From Verrucomicrobiia bacterium (GTDB lineage Bacteria; Verrucomicrobiota; Verrucomicrobiia; Verrucomicrobiales; DEV007): a DNA stretch of 35,642 bases. The notes beneath the pieces were generated by a model. The model worked only from the letters and a program-made list of their open reading frames with translations. It had not been told where the DNA came from and did no database searches. Each line of letters opens with the position of its first letter. Within the stretch, counting starts at the first letter, position 1. This document shows, one piece after another, positions 15,952 through 24,283 of this stretch. The stretch is taken from positions 1-35,642 of the forward strand of contig JAUIAH010000053.1 of the NCBI GenBank assembly GCA_030425385.1. The letters run 5' to 3'. Position numbers and translations under genes: made by a program.

Positions 15952-16596
15952 ATGACCCACGACCGGTTCTTTCTGAAGAAGAAGTTTTTAATCCTCCTCC
16001 TTCTCTGTGCTTGGGGTGGCTTGCCTTATCATTTGATCCAACGGATCGATTTCACGCAGGTCATCATGATGCCGTCGATCAAGATTGATCATCTGGTGCC
16101 AATCAACTTTGATAGTGTGTGGATCTATCATTCCTGGCTCTTTCTCCCCATTGCAGTGGGGTTCTTGATCACGCGGTGGGATCTGCTGAAGCGCTTTGCC
16201 TGGAGCATGTTCGCGGTGAATGCGGTGTCCTTCTTGGTGTTTCTGTGCGTTCCCACGGCGGCTCCTCGCCCCACGGACCTGGCAGATGCACCTCTGCTGT
16301 ATTTGTGGACCATTCAAATGGATGAGCCGACGAATGCGTGCCCCTCGCTCCATGCCTCAGTCACCGTCCTGAGCACGATCTTTGCGTTGATCGTGTTAGG
16401 GCGATTCCGGCTTCCCTGGCTGTGGCGTGCGTTTACGATGGTGTGGGCGCTAGGCATTCTGTGGTCCACTTTGGCTACTCGCCAGCATGTCTTCATCGAT
16501 ATCGCGGCAGGGAGTTGCCTTGGCGTGCTCGTGGCCACCATCGCCTTGACCTACGACGAAGGATGGTTTCGGCGAGGGATGGAGCAGGCATACTAG
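15952..16596 (+). CDS. PAP2-family (AUR1-like) membrane phosphatase
   Basis: A 214-residue polytopic membrane protein. The PAP2 superfamily signature is seen as the C1-like CVPTAAPRP, C2 CPSLHAS and C3 ATRQHVFIDIAAG, the last with the His and Asp of the catalytic relay. About five or six membrane segments surround these motifs (FLILLLLCAWGG, FLPIAVGFLI, MFAVNAVSFLVFLC, LSTIFALIVLG, LWRAFTMVWALGIL, CLGVLVATIALT). Members act on lipid phosphates or transfer head groups, as in phosphatidate phosphatase or inositol phosphorylceramide synthase. The substrate here cannot be named. ATG 15952 was chosen over an in-frame TTG at 15946. The gene is convergent with mtfA, 8 bases away. Confidence 0.87.
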   Translation: MTHDRFFLKKKFLILLLLCAWGGLPYHLIQRIDFTQVIMMPSIKIDHLVPINFDSVWIYHSWLFLPIAVGFLITRWDLLKRFAWSMFAVNAVSFLVFLCVPTAAPRPTDLADAPLLYLWTIQMDEPTNACPSLHASVTVLSTIFALIVLGRFRLPWLWRAFTMVWALGILWSTLATRQHVFIDIAAGSCLGVLVATIALTYDEGWFRRGMEQAY

Positions 16597-16604
16597 TGCG
16601 ATTG

Positions 16605-17423
16605 CTAGTCGTCTTCATCCTGGTCGGCCGGAGCTTTGGGCCAGGTGGCAGGATCCTGGCAGTAGTACGACTCTAGTTCCTCGTAGAGTTCAGGGTGCCG
16701 TTTGCGCATGAGTCTGGGTTTCTCAAAGAAGGTCTCGGTGGCTACGGCGAAGAACTCGGCCGGATTGGTGGCCCCATAGTCATCAAGTAAGGTGCGTTTC
16801 CCAAGATCGACCCGGCGCTGAAGGTCGTCGAACTCGCCCTGCATCACTCGTGCCCAGCTGAGATACATGCTGCGTCGTTCCGTGCGTGCGAGTCCTCGTC
16901 CAAGTATTGGCGCTCCATCTGCGATGCCGTCCTCTTGATCTAACTGATGGGCGAACTCATGGAAGACGACATTGAGTCCATCGTGAGGGTTGGCGGCGCC
17001 GTGTTTGCTGGCATTCCACGATAGGACGACCGATCCCGTGGTCCACGACTCTCCCAGGCGCGCCTGAGCATCCTCGGTCATGGTGCCGTCGCCATGCCAT
17101 TCCAGTGCCTGAGAAACAAAGGTGCTCGGATAGACGAGAATGGTCCGGAGTCGAGGATAGTAGGCGGTGGGGCGATGGACGAGCAGGACACAGGCTTGGC
17201 CGGCGATGGTCACACGGATCTCGTCATCGATGGTCAGTCCACCGCAGCCTTCGAAGCGTTTCTCGTGGAGGAAGACGAGCACATGCTCGCGTAGCTCGCG
17301 CTGAGCTTCGCTTGGCATGCGCCGGTAAACAGGCACATTTGTTTCCAAGTATTCCAGCCACGCGTCAGGAAACGGCTCGCGCCGGATCTTGGCGCGACGC
17401 CGTTTCCTGAAGAAGCCGAACAT
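16605..17423 (-). CDS. mtfA: MtfA-like zinc metallopeptidase
   Basis: A 272-residue cytoplasmic protein of the MtfA (DUF980) family. In E. coli, MtfA binds the glucose repressor Mlc and has aminopeptidase activity. Evidence: a basic N-terminus (MFGFFRKRRRAKIRREPFP); YLETNVPVYRRMP; the segment LVYPSTFV; and the gluzincin motif HEFAHQLDQEDG with HExxH, followed by the downstream DDYGATNPAEFFAVATETFFEKP, where a Glu of the family can be the third zinc ligand. The length is normal. It follows amtB by 9 bases on the same strand, so the two may be co-transcribed. No mlc or PTS gene is nearby. Confidence 0.93.
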   Translation of the reverse strand: MFGFFRKRRRAKIRREPFPDAWLEYLETNVPVYRRMPSEAQRELREHVLVFLHEKRFEGCGGLTIDDEIRVTIAGQACVLLVHRPTAYYPRLRTILVYPSTFVSQALEWHGDGTMTEDAQARLGESWTTGSVVLSWNASKHGAANPHDGLNVVFHEFAHQLDQEDGIADGAPILGRGLARTERRSMYLSWARVMQGEFDDLQRRVDLGKRTLLDDYGATNPAEFFAVATETFFEKPRLMRKRHPELYEELESYYCQDPATWPKAPADQDEDD

Positions 17424-17432
17424 AAGTGGATG

Positions 17433-18764
17433 TTAGGAATTGTAGCCCGTCTCACCGTGATCGGTGATATCGAGACCCACGTTCTCTTCGCGTTCATCGA
17501 CGCGGAGGCCGAAGATGGCATCAACGACTTTCAGAATGACAAAACTTACAATTGCTGTGTAGACGATGGTGAAGAGGGAGGCGGAGAATTGGGTGACCAA
17601 TTGGCTGCCGATGTTGAAGTCCGCGTCTCCATTGCCTCCCAGAGAGGAGGCTCCAAAGACCGCCACGAGCATGGTTCCCACGAAACCGCCGACACCGTGC
17701 ACGCCGAAGACGTCTAACGAATCATCATAACCAAACTTCTGTTTCAGCTTGGTGGAGAAGATCCAGCAAATCGTTCCCGATGCCGCGCCGATGACAAGAG
17801 CACCGAGAGGTCCGACGGCACCTGAAGCCGGCGTGATGGCGGCCAACCCAGCGATCGATCCCGTGGCGATGCCAAGCATGCTGGGCTTCTTCAGGGTAAG
17901 CCATTCCCAGATCATCCAGGTGAGAGCTCCCGTGGCGGCTGACATGTGAGTGACGATGAGGGTCATTCCAGAACCTCCGTTGGCGCCGAGGCCAGAACCA
18001 GCGTTGAAGCCGAACCAGCCTACCCAAAGCATGCCAGTGCCACAAACACACATGGGCAAATTGTGAGGAGGCATAGGCACCTTGGGATACCCATGGCGCG
18101 GGCCCAAGACGAGCACGGCTACCAAAGCCCCAATGCCTGCCGTGAGGTGCACGACAATGCCGCCCGCGTGATCGATGATCGATCCGCCGACAAGGGGCAT
18201 GCTACCACCTCCCCACACCATATGGCAGATGGGCAAATACACGGCGATGGCCCAGAGGGTGACAAAGGCAAGCATGGCCGAGAAACGGATCCGCTCGACG
18301 AAGGCACCGACCATCAAGGCTGGTGTGATGATAAAGAACGTCATCTGAAAGGCGAAGAAGACGAGTTCTGGGATGGTATGATCGGGCGAATACGCGGCGT
18401 CTGGTCCGATCCCGCTGAGGAATCCCTTGCCCAGCCCGCCGATGAAAGCATTGCCCTCAGCGAAAGCCCAGGAATAGCCGAACACTAGCCAAACGATGCT
18501 CATCACACACGTGATGACAAAGCAGTGCATGAGCACGGAGAGGACGTTCTTCTCCCGTACGAGGCCCGCGTAGAAGAGGGACAGCCCGGGGATGGTCATG
18601 AAGAGTACCAGAGCCGTGGCCGTGAGGATCCAGGCGGTGTCGCCCGCGCTCATGGTGAAGCCGCTAGCCCCTTCTTGGGCCAGAGCCCCTGTGGTGAGGA
18701 GAGCGGTGAAGGTGAGGATGAGAGAGACGAGTCGTCTCAGGGTGGAGGACGTTGGTCGGTGCAT
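17433..18764 (-). CDS. amtB: Ammonium transporter (Amt family)
   Basis: A polytopic inner-membrane channel for ammonium uptake, 443 residues from ATG 18764. A signal-peptide-like N-terminus (MHRPTSSTLRRLVSLILTF to GALAQ) is followed by the first channel helix (TAWILTATALVLFMTIPG). Family features: FYAGLVREKNVLS; FQMTFFIITPALMVGAFVER with a gate Phe; IIDHAGGIVVHLTAGIGAL with the Asp and first twin His; DSLDVFGVHGVGGFVGT with the second twin His; and a C-terminal tail NVGLDITDHGETGY, the region that contacts PII proteins. No glnK is adjacent on either side, although the usual partner sits next to amtB in most bacteria. ATGs at 18773 and 18791 are alternative starts. Confidence 0.95.
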   Translation of the reverse strand: MHRPTSSTLRRLVSLILTFTALLTTGALAQEGASGFTMSAGDTAWILTATALVLFMTIPGLSLFYAGLVREKNVLSVLMHCFVITCVMSIVWLVFGYSWAFAEGNAFIGGLGKGFLSGIGPDAAYSPDHTIPELVFFAFQMTFFIITPALMVGAFVERIRFSAMLAFVTLWAIAVYLPICHMVWGGGSMPLVGGSIIDHAGGIVVHLTAGIGALVAVLVLGPRHGYPKVPMPPHNLPMCVCGTGMLWVGWFGFNAGSGLGANGGSGMTLIVTHMSAATGALTWMIWEWLTLKKPSMLGIATGSIAGLAAITPASGAVGPLGALVIGAASGTICWIFSTKLKQKFGYDDSLDVFGVHGVGGFVGTMLVAVFGASSLGGNGDADFNIGSQLVTQFSASLFTIVYTAIVSFVILKVVDAIFGLRVDEREENVGLDITDHGETGYNS

Positions 18765-18820
18765 GGGCGGCATCCCAACGCGCCCATGCATTGATGTCAA
18801 TCGCAGAGTCGCGAATCTCT

Positions 18821-19492
18821 TTAGAGAGCTTTCACGCGCAGTTTGCGAAAGCGATAGGTTTGCCCCTTTTCCCCGTGATGCTGGATCCCAAGATAGCCTT
18901 CAGCATCCACGTCATCCTGGATATCAGTGGTTTGCACGCCATTGACCCAAATCTGGATGCGATCGCCCTGACATTGAATCTTATAGTGGTTCCAGTCGTT
19001 CCGCTTGAGCGCTTCTTGAACATCGGGTTTCTTGAAGTGGGCCTGAGACGCCTCTTCATGGGCAAGGAATTTCTCATCCTTAGTGCGTCCTGATTGGCTG
19101 GGCCAAATCCAGGCGCGGCGCCCTTCATCATAGAGGCCACCTGACCAGCGGCGATCAGAGCCATCCACTTCTGCCTGGTATCCAAACACTTTGTTAGGCT
19201 CGACATGGCAACGGAACATGAATCCGCTGTTGGCCTTGCCCTCTGGCAGATGCACCTCGCCTTCAAAGACGAAATCCTTGTAAGCCTCTTTGGTGACGAG
19301 GAAGAATTTCTTCTCTGCCGTGAGGTGGATTTCTCCATCGACCACCTCGACCGTTCCCCATTCGTAGGGATTGCGCCACCCATCAACCGTCTTGCCGTCG
19401 AACAACGAGGTCCAACCCGTTTGCGCAGACTTCTCTTCGGCAAATGATAGGGTCGCAAGGACCACTCCAACGACGAGGGCAGTGTGTTTCAT
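18821..19492 (-). CDS. Secreted DUF1080 (3-keto-disaccharide hydrolase-like) protein
   Basis: A 223-residue exported protein with a signal peptide (MKHTALVVGVVLATLSFA) and a concanavalin-like DUF1080 domain: WTSLFDGKTVDGWRNP near the start, FVFEGEVHLPEGKANSGFMF in the middle, and the C-terminal EGYLGIQHHGEKGQTYRFRKLRVK. DUF1080 proteins are extremely common in Verrucomicrobia and Planctomycetes; some hydrolyse 3-keto-glycosides. Length and ends are normal. It lies 40 bases downstream of the potassium channel gene and 56 bases upstream of amtB on the same strand. A functional link to either is not evident. Confidence 0.93.
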   Translation of the reverse strand: MKHTALVVGVVLATLSFAEEKSAQTGWTSLFDGKTVDGWRNPYEWGTVEVVDGEIHLTAEKKFFLVTKEAYKDFVFEGEVHLPEGKANSGFMFRCHVEPNKVFGYQAEVDGSDRRWSGGLYDEGRRAWIWPSQSGRTKDEKFLAHEEASQAHFKKPDVQEALKRNDWNHYKIQCQGDRIQIWVNGVQTTDIQDDVDAEGYLGIQHHGEKGQTYRFRKLRVKAL

Positions 19493-19532
19493 CCTATCCC
19501 CTCACCGTGCCCGGTCGGTGGTGCAACTGGAT

Positions 19533-20258
19533 TCAGTCTTTCTTCTCAATCTCGCCTTCCTCCTCCAGACGAGCGACAGAGAGAGCAGAAGCAAGTAAGC
19601 CCGCTGGCACTGAGAAGACGCCGATGCCAATCATCAGAAGTAAGAAGGTGAAGACGCGTCCTCCAAATGTGATGGGATAGACGTCCCCATAGCCCACCGT
19701 TGTCAGGGTCGCCAAGGCCCACCACAGTCCGTGAAAGACGGATTGGAATTTGTCAGGTTGGGCTTCGTGTTCGAAGAAATAGATGCCGACTGCCGCCAGA
19801 TAGAGCATGACGATGGCGACGCCAAAGAAGAGAATCAGCTCTTCGCGGGCGATGGCTAGGGCTCGGTGAAAGCGTTGAACGGCTCGGCTGTAGCGTGCGA
19901 GCTTGAGAATGCGGACGAGGCGAATGAGCCGAAGGGCGCGCAGGCTACGCAAGTCGAGATTGAGCCCCGTCGTGAGATAGAAGGGAAGGATGGCGAGGAG
20001 ATCAATGATCCCAAAGAAGCTGAAGATGAACCGGAGCTTGCGCTCGGCCAACCAGATACGCGTGAGGTATTCGATCGTGAAGAGGGCTACGGTGACCCAT
20101 TCGAGGACGCGCAGCGTTTGCCGTAACCAGGGAGCCAGATTGGGAAGCGTTTCGACAGCGAAGCTTGCTAGGGAAAGAATGATCAGGAAGATGATCACCC
20201 CATCGGCGACGCGTCGGAGACGGCTGTGAGGATCACGTAGTGCTAGTTTCCATTCCAT
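19533..20258 (-). CDS. Voltage-gated potassium channel (six-TM ion transporter)
   Basis: A 241-residue inner-membrane ion channel. Six membrane segments are visible: VIIFLIILSLASFAVETL, VTVALFTIEYLTRIWLA, FGIIDLLAILPFYL, then S4, VAIVMLYLAAVGIYFF, and the last helix VFTFLLLMIGIGVFSVPAGLL. The S4 helix carries repeated arginines every three residues (LRSLRALRLIRLVRILKLARYS), the voltage-sensor pattern. The selectivity filter TTVGYGDVYP is the canonical potassium filter. No RCK/TrkA domain follows; the C-terminus is short and acidic (RLEEEGEIEKKD). It lies 27 bases downstream of the preceding membrane protein gene. Confidence 0.95.
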   Translation of the reverse strand: MEWKLALRDPHSRLRRVADGVIIFLIILSLASFAVETLPNLAPWLRQTLRVLEWVTVALFTIEYLTRIWLAERKLRFIFSFFGIIDLLAILPFYLTTGLNLDLRSLRALRLIRLVRILKLARYSRAVQRFHRALAIAREELILFFGVAIVMLYLAAVGIYFFEHEAQPDKFQSVFHGLWWALATLTTVGYGDVYPITFGGRVFTFLLLMIGIGVFSVPAGLLASALSVARLEEEGEIEKKD

Positions 20259-20285
20259 TGCGACGAGGTGGGACTAGCGAAGTGG

Positions 20286-21497
20286 TCAATCGCGATCTCG
20301 ATGATCGTCGCTGAGTCGGATCGCCGTGCCGCAATACATGCAGCGAAACCAGCGCCAACAAAGGATATGCAGCGTTTGCGCGAACATCGGGAAGGCCCCG
20401 AGAATGCGGTGCGCTTTCACATTCTTCAAACAACGCCGCGAATAGAAGAGATGACAACTGCAGACCCGGCAACGCATGCCAATGGCCATGATGATGTAGA
20501 TCAATCCCACGACAAGAGTGAGCCCGAAGAGCGCGGCAAAGTGCAGGCGATACTCGTCTAATTGATAGATCGGAAATAAGATCGCTCCAATAGCAGTCAG
20601 GAGCACGAGAACCACGGCCAGACAGGTGATCATGGCGCCGAGATAAACCTTCAAGCCATCGGGGTGTTTGACGCCGCGGATTCGCCAGATAGGCATGCGC
20701 TTCTTGTACACCAGTTCCTCTTCGAAGGACTCCTGCTCGGTACCAGTCGAGCGACTTTCATCTTCACCAATGATGAGCGAATGCCGATCAAGGGGCTTCA
20801 CTCTGACCTTACCCTGCTTGTAGTCATCGAAGGATCGGAAAGGAGCGGCCACGAGAGCTTCTTCCTCCGTGGGGGCTTCTTCAACTTTCTCTGCAGCGAC
20901 GACGGGTGCAGACTCAGGTTTGGCGGCCGGTTTCTCGGGTGCCGGCTCAGGCTCGGGAGTGGTGGCAGCTTCCTTCTTCTCCGCTGTGGGTTTGTGAAGA
21001 GGGCGATCCTGACGCCGTTGATGCAAGGCACGCTGCTTGTCAGGATTCAATTCTTCTAACACATCGCTAGACGATTCCTCTTCGCGACGGGGAGTCAGGG
21101 TCACCCGTTCTCCAGAAGCAGGAGCTGGCGCTTCGGGGTCTCGCTTGCGCCGCGCGTGCCGATCTGGACGAAGTTCCACCAGAGGCTTGGTCACGCGTCC
21201 TCCAGAACCCCGATAGACCTTCTTCTTCTTCACCACGGCGCTCGGGATGTTGTCGAGATCCTTGCTCGGCCCATCCTCGGGCTGGTGTTCTGATAGGGTT
21301 CGTGCTTGCTCGACCCAGGCGGCAATCTTCACCAGAGAAGGGAATCTGCCAGGATACTTGCCTTCTTTGGCTGCGGCGATGAAAGCACGCTGTAGTTCAG
21401 TCACATCGCCTTCAGCCAATCCTGGCAGATCAACGATCCCGGCCTGCTTGAGGACGTCGACGTCTTCTGGAGTGAGATTGAGTTCGGATAGAGCCAT
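20286..21497 (-). CDS. Membrane protein with HHH-like N-terminus and Cys4 C-terminus
   Basis: A 403-residue protein that I do not recognise as a whole. Residues 1-70 resemble a helix-hairpin-helix/DUF4332-type unit (LTPEDVDVLKQAGIVDLPGL). Residues 75-230 are low-complexity, rich in Lys, Arg, Pro, Glu and Ala, and probably disordered. Two membrane segments follow (GAMITCLAVVLVLLTAIGAI and LHFAALFGLTLVVGLIYIIM). The C-terminal 70 residues hold two CxxC pairs, CRVC and CMYC, in the pattern of a zinc ribbon (MRCRVCSCHLFYSRRC, RCMYCGTAIRLSDD). It starts 9 bases after valS and is probably co-transcribed. A cytoplasmic tail binding nucleic acid or protein is possible but unproven. Confidence 0.78.
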   Translation of the reverse strand: MALSELNLTPEDVDVLKQAGIVDLPGLAEGDVTELQRAFIAAAKEGKYPGRFPSLVKIAAWVEQARTLSEHQPEDGPSKDLDNIPSAVVKKKKVYRGSGGRVTKPLVELRPDRHARRKRDPEAPAPASGERVTLTPRREEESSSDVLEELNPDKQRALHQRRQDRPLHKPTAEKKEAATTPEPEPAPEKPAAKPESAPVVAAEKVEEAPTEEEALVAAPFRSFDDYKQGKVRVKPLDRHSLIIGEDESRSTGTEQESFEEELVYKKRMPIWRIRGVKHPDGLKVYLGAMITCLAVVLVLLTAIGAILFPIYQLDEYRLHFAALFGLTLVVGLIYIIMAIGMRCRVCSCHLFYSRRCLKNVKAHRILGAFPMFAQTLHILCWRWFRCMYCGTAIRLSDDHRDRD

Positions 21498-21506
21498 GAC
21501 GGGAGG

Positions 21507-24173
21507 CTACGAGCCTTTCAGGTTTGCCAACATCTCCTTGAGTTGCTGCAGGCGCTTCTGCCAGTCCGCCCGACGTTGACGGTGTTCGTCCACGATCTCT
21601 GGCTTGGCGCGTTCCACAAAGTTCGGATTGCTCAGTTTCTTGTCCGCCTTCTCTAACTCTTGCGCCACTTTCGTGATCTCCTTCTCCAATCGCTTGGCTT
21701 CTTCCTCCACGTCGATCAGGCCGTCCAGGGGCATGTAGAGTTCACCCACTTCCGTCACGGCTGCAGGCACACCTTTGTCGGGTTGATAGGATTCATCGAC
21801 GTCGATAGCCGATGCGCCGACTAACAAGGCGAATGTGTCCACTTCTTCGGTGATCCAGGGGACGGTGGGCTTGAGGACAAAACGGACATCGCGGCTGCTT
21901 GCGAGCTGATACTCGGCCTTGAGATTGCGTGCCCGGCCGGTGGCTTCATGAATGGCCGCCACGCGTGTGCGCGCTTCCGCCCCAGCCGTTTCATCCCATT
22001 CTGCTGGAGGCCCTTGCAAGGGCTGACGCATGAGGAAGTCGCCTTCTTGCGAAAAGCCTAACCGCTCCCACAATTCCTCTGTCAGATGGGGCATGAAGGG
22101 ATGCAGTAGTTTGAGAAAGCGCTGGTAAACCTCGTCCAGCGTGCGCAGCGTCGCGGCCTTGGCGGCAGGTTCGGCCTCGTCGCTGAGATCTTTCTTCACC
22201 GACTCCAGATACCAGTCACAGAACTGACTCCAGAAGAACTCATAAAGGTGATTGGCAATGTCGTTGAAGCGATAGTTGGCATAGGCCGTCTCCAGCTTGC
22301 TTTCGAGATCATTCAGCTTGCCCAAGATGTCGAGCGCATAAATGTCAGGGTCTCCCGGAGTGACATCCGCTGAAACGGGCGTCTGCATCTGTCGAAAACG
22401 CACGGCATTCCACAGCTTGGTGGCGAAATTACGCCCCTCTTTCATCCGATCTTCATCGTAGCGGATGTCGGCTCCGGTGGGGGCGATTCGTAACAGGCCA
22501 AAGCGCACGCCATCGGCACCGTATTTGTCTAACAAGTTCAGGCAATCAGGCGAATTCCCCAGGCTCTTGGAGAGCTTTCTCCCTTTGGCATCGCGAATGA
22601 GACTGGTGAAGAAGACATTCCGAAACGGCAGCTCTCCTTGGAAGGTATAGCTTGCCATGATCATCCGCGCCACCCAGAAGAAGATAATGTCAGGGCCGGT
22701 CACCAGATCGGAGGTCGGGAAGAATTTCGCCCGCGTCGCCTCGTCCATCGTGGCAAAAGGCCATAGCCACGAACTGAACCAGGTATCGAGCACGTCCTCG
22801 TCTTGAATCCAGTTCTCCGGATCACTCGGCGGTTCAGTTCCCACGTGCACGAGCTTGCGCACGTCGTCTTCATTCAGTTCGCCCGATTGAATCTCCTTCA
22901 GGCGATCCTTCGGATACCAGACTGGGATACGGTGTCCCCACCACAACTGGCGGCTGATGCACCAGTCTTGAATATTCTCCATCCAGTGCCCGTACGTCTT
23001 GCGCCATCGTTCCGGACGAAAGGTGATGTCCCCATCGGCGACCGCCTGCGTGGCTTCCGGCACCGATGGGTAACGGAGGAACCACTGCAAACTGAGACGT
23101 GGCTCGATCGGCACATCGGCCCTCTCACTATAGCCAACTTCATTGGCATAGTCTTCTCGTCGAATGAGGAGCCCGAGTTCCTCCAAACGATCGGCTGCTT
23201 TCTCACGGGCCTCAGCCCGGTCCATGCCCTCGAAATCGGGACCGGCGTGAGCATTAAGAGTTCCGTCAGGATTCAAGACGTCAATGACTTCCAAGCCATG
23301 CCGCTGACCGATCTCAAAGTCTGCCTTGTCGTGAGCCGGCGTCACTTTAAGCACGCCGGTGCCGAACTCCATATCAATGTGCTCATCCGCGACAATGGGA
23401 ATCTCTTGGCGGGGGAAAGGACGCCAACAGTGCTTGCCGATGTATTTCTGATAGCGAGGATCCTTTGGGTGGACGGCCACGCCCGTGTCGCCCATCAAGG
23501 TCTCGGGACGGGTGGTCGCGATTTCCAGATACTCGCCGGGAGATTCTACGATCTCGTAACGCATGTAGTAGAGATAGCCCTTGGAGGATTTCTTGATCAC
23601 CTCCTCATCTGAAAGCGCCGTCTGGCTCGCGGGGCACCAGTTCACCATCCGCTTCCCACGATAGATGAGGCCGTCCTCGTAGAGCTTCACAAAGACCTCA
23701 AGCACGGCCTTCACATAATCCTCGTCTTGCGTGTAGCGTTCGCGACTCCAATCGCACGAGCACCCTAGCCGCTTGAGTTGCTTGATGATGATGCCGCCAT
23801 GTTCATCTTTCCATTGGCGCACGCGTTCGAGAAAAGCCTCCCGACCCAAATCCCGACGCGTCTTCTTCTCGTTCTTGCGCAGCGCCTTCTCCACGACGGA
23901 TTGGGTCGCGATCCCTGCGTGATCGGTACCTGGAAGCCAGAGCACTTCCTTCCCTTCCATACGTGCCCGCCGTGCGAGCACATCTTGAATCGTGTTGTTC
24001 AGCACATGGCCGAGGTGCAGGACCCCCGTCACGTTTGGTGGAGGGATCACGATCGAGTAAGCCGGACGATCCGAGGATGCATCCGCACGGAAACAATCCG
24101 CTTCTTGCCAGCGCGCGTACCACTTGGATTCCACCGCGCCGGAATCGTAGACTTTGGAAATCTCTTCTGCCAT
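21507..24173 (-). CDS. valS: Valyl-tRNA synthetase
   Basis: An 888-residue class I aminoacyl-tRNA synthetase that charges tRNA-Val. Evidence: VIPPPNVTGVLHLGHVLNNT with the HIGH-type motif (HLGH); LWLPGTDHAGIATQ; NWCPASQTALSDEEV in the editing-domain entry; TRPETLMGDTGVAVHP in the CP1 editing site; WWGHRIPVWY; DTWFSSWLWPFATM; and RKLSKSLGNSPD as the KMSKS loop (KLSKS). The C-terminal coiled coil (EEEAKRLEKEITKVAQELE) is typical of ValRS. Length is normal. It is divergent from the amidase gene, with 110 bases between the two starts. Confidence 0.98.
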   Translation of the reverse strand: MAEEISKVYDSGAVESKWYARWQEADCFRADASSDRPAYSIVIPPPNVTGVLHLGHVLNNTIQDVLARRARMEGKEVLWLPGTDHAGIATQSVVEKALRKNEKKTRRDLGREAFLERVRQWKDEHGGIIIKQLKRLGCSCDWSRERYTQDEDYVKAVLEVFVKLYEDGLIYRGKRMVNWCPASQTALSDEEVIKKSSKGYLYYMRYEIVESPGEYLEIATTRPETLMGDTGVAVHPKDPRYQKYIGKHCWRPFPRQEIPIVADEHIDMEFGTGVLKVTPAHDKADFEIGQRHGLEVIDVLNPDGTLNAHAGPDFEGMDRAEAREKAADRLEELGLLIRREDYANEVGYSERADVPIEPRLSLQWFLRYPSVPEATQAVADGDITFRPERWRKTYGHWMENIQDWCISRQLWWGHRIPVWYPKDRLKEIQSGELNEDDVRKLVHVGTEPPSDPENWIQDEDVLDTWFSSWLWPFATMDEATRAKFFPTSDLVTGPDIIFFWVARMIMASYTFQGELPFRNVFFTSLIRDAKGRKLSKSLGNSPDCLNLLDKYGADGVRFGLLRIAPTGADIRYDEDRMKEGRNFATKLWNAVRFRQMQTPVSADVTPGDPDIYALDILGKLNDLESKLETAYANYRFNDIANHLYEFFWSQFCDWYLESVKKDLSDEAEPAAKAATLRTLDEVYQRFLKLLHPFMPHLTEELWERLGFSQEGDFLMRQPLQGPPAEWDETAGAEARTRVAAIHEATGRARNLKAEYQLASSRDVRFVLKPTVPWITEEVDTFALLVGASAIDVDESYQPDKGVPAAVTEVGELYMPLDGLIDVEEEAKRLEKEITKVAQELEKADKKLSNPNFVERAKPEIVDEHRQRRADWQKRLQQLKEMLANLKGS

Positions 24174-24220
24174 GGAGGCGCTACTATCTTGGGAGCCTTC
24201 GCGTTTGCAAAATCTAATTC

Positions 24221-24244
24221 TTCTAGGGATTGCACCCCGTAGAA
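24221..24244. other. Hairpin in the valS/amidase divergent region
   Basis: TTCTAGGG (24221-24228) can pair with CCC and TAGAA (24234-24244) through a two-base bulge and a short loop. A second small stem, AGGCT-AAGA-AGCCT, follows within 24253-24268. They may be leader structure or operator sites for either divergent gene. No T-box specifier or antiterminator was recognised. Confidence 0.25.
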
Positions 24245-24283
24245 TTTCAACTTAGGCTAAGAAGCCTGATTCTCCGATTCATC

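Noticed and set aside
17946-18488. 180-residue open frame opposite amtB
   Set aside because: Composition (His, Arg, Asp, Gly-rich) is that of an antisense shadow of a membrane protein gene.
22803-23612. 269-residue open frame on the plus strand inside valS
   Set aside because: It is antisense to strongly conserved ValRS sequence and shows no domain or plausible start context.
24174-24283. T-box riboswitch upstream of valS
   Set aside because: No specifier loop, T-box core or terminator/antiterminator pair is visible in the 110 bases.
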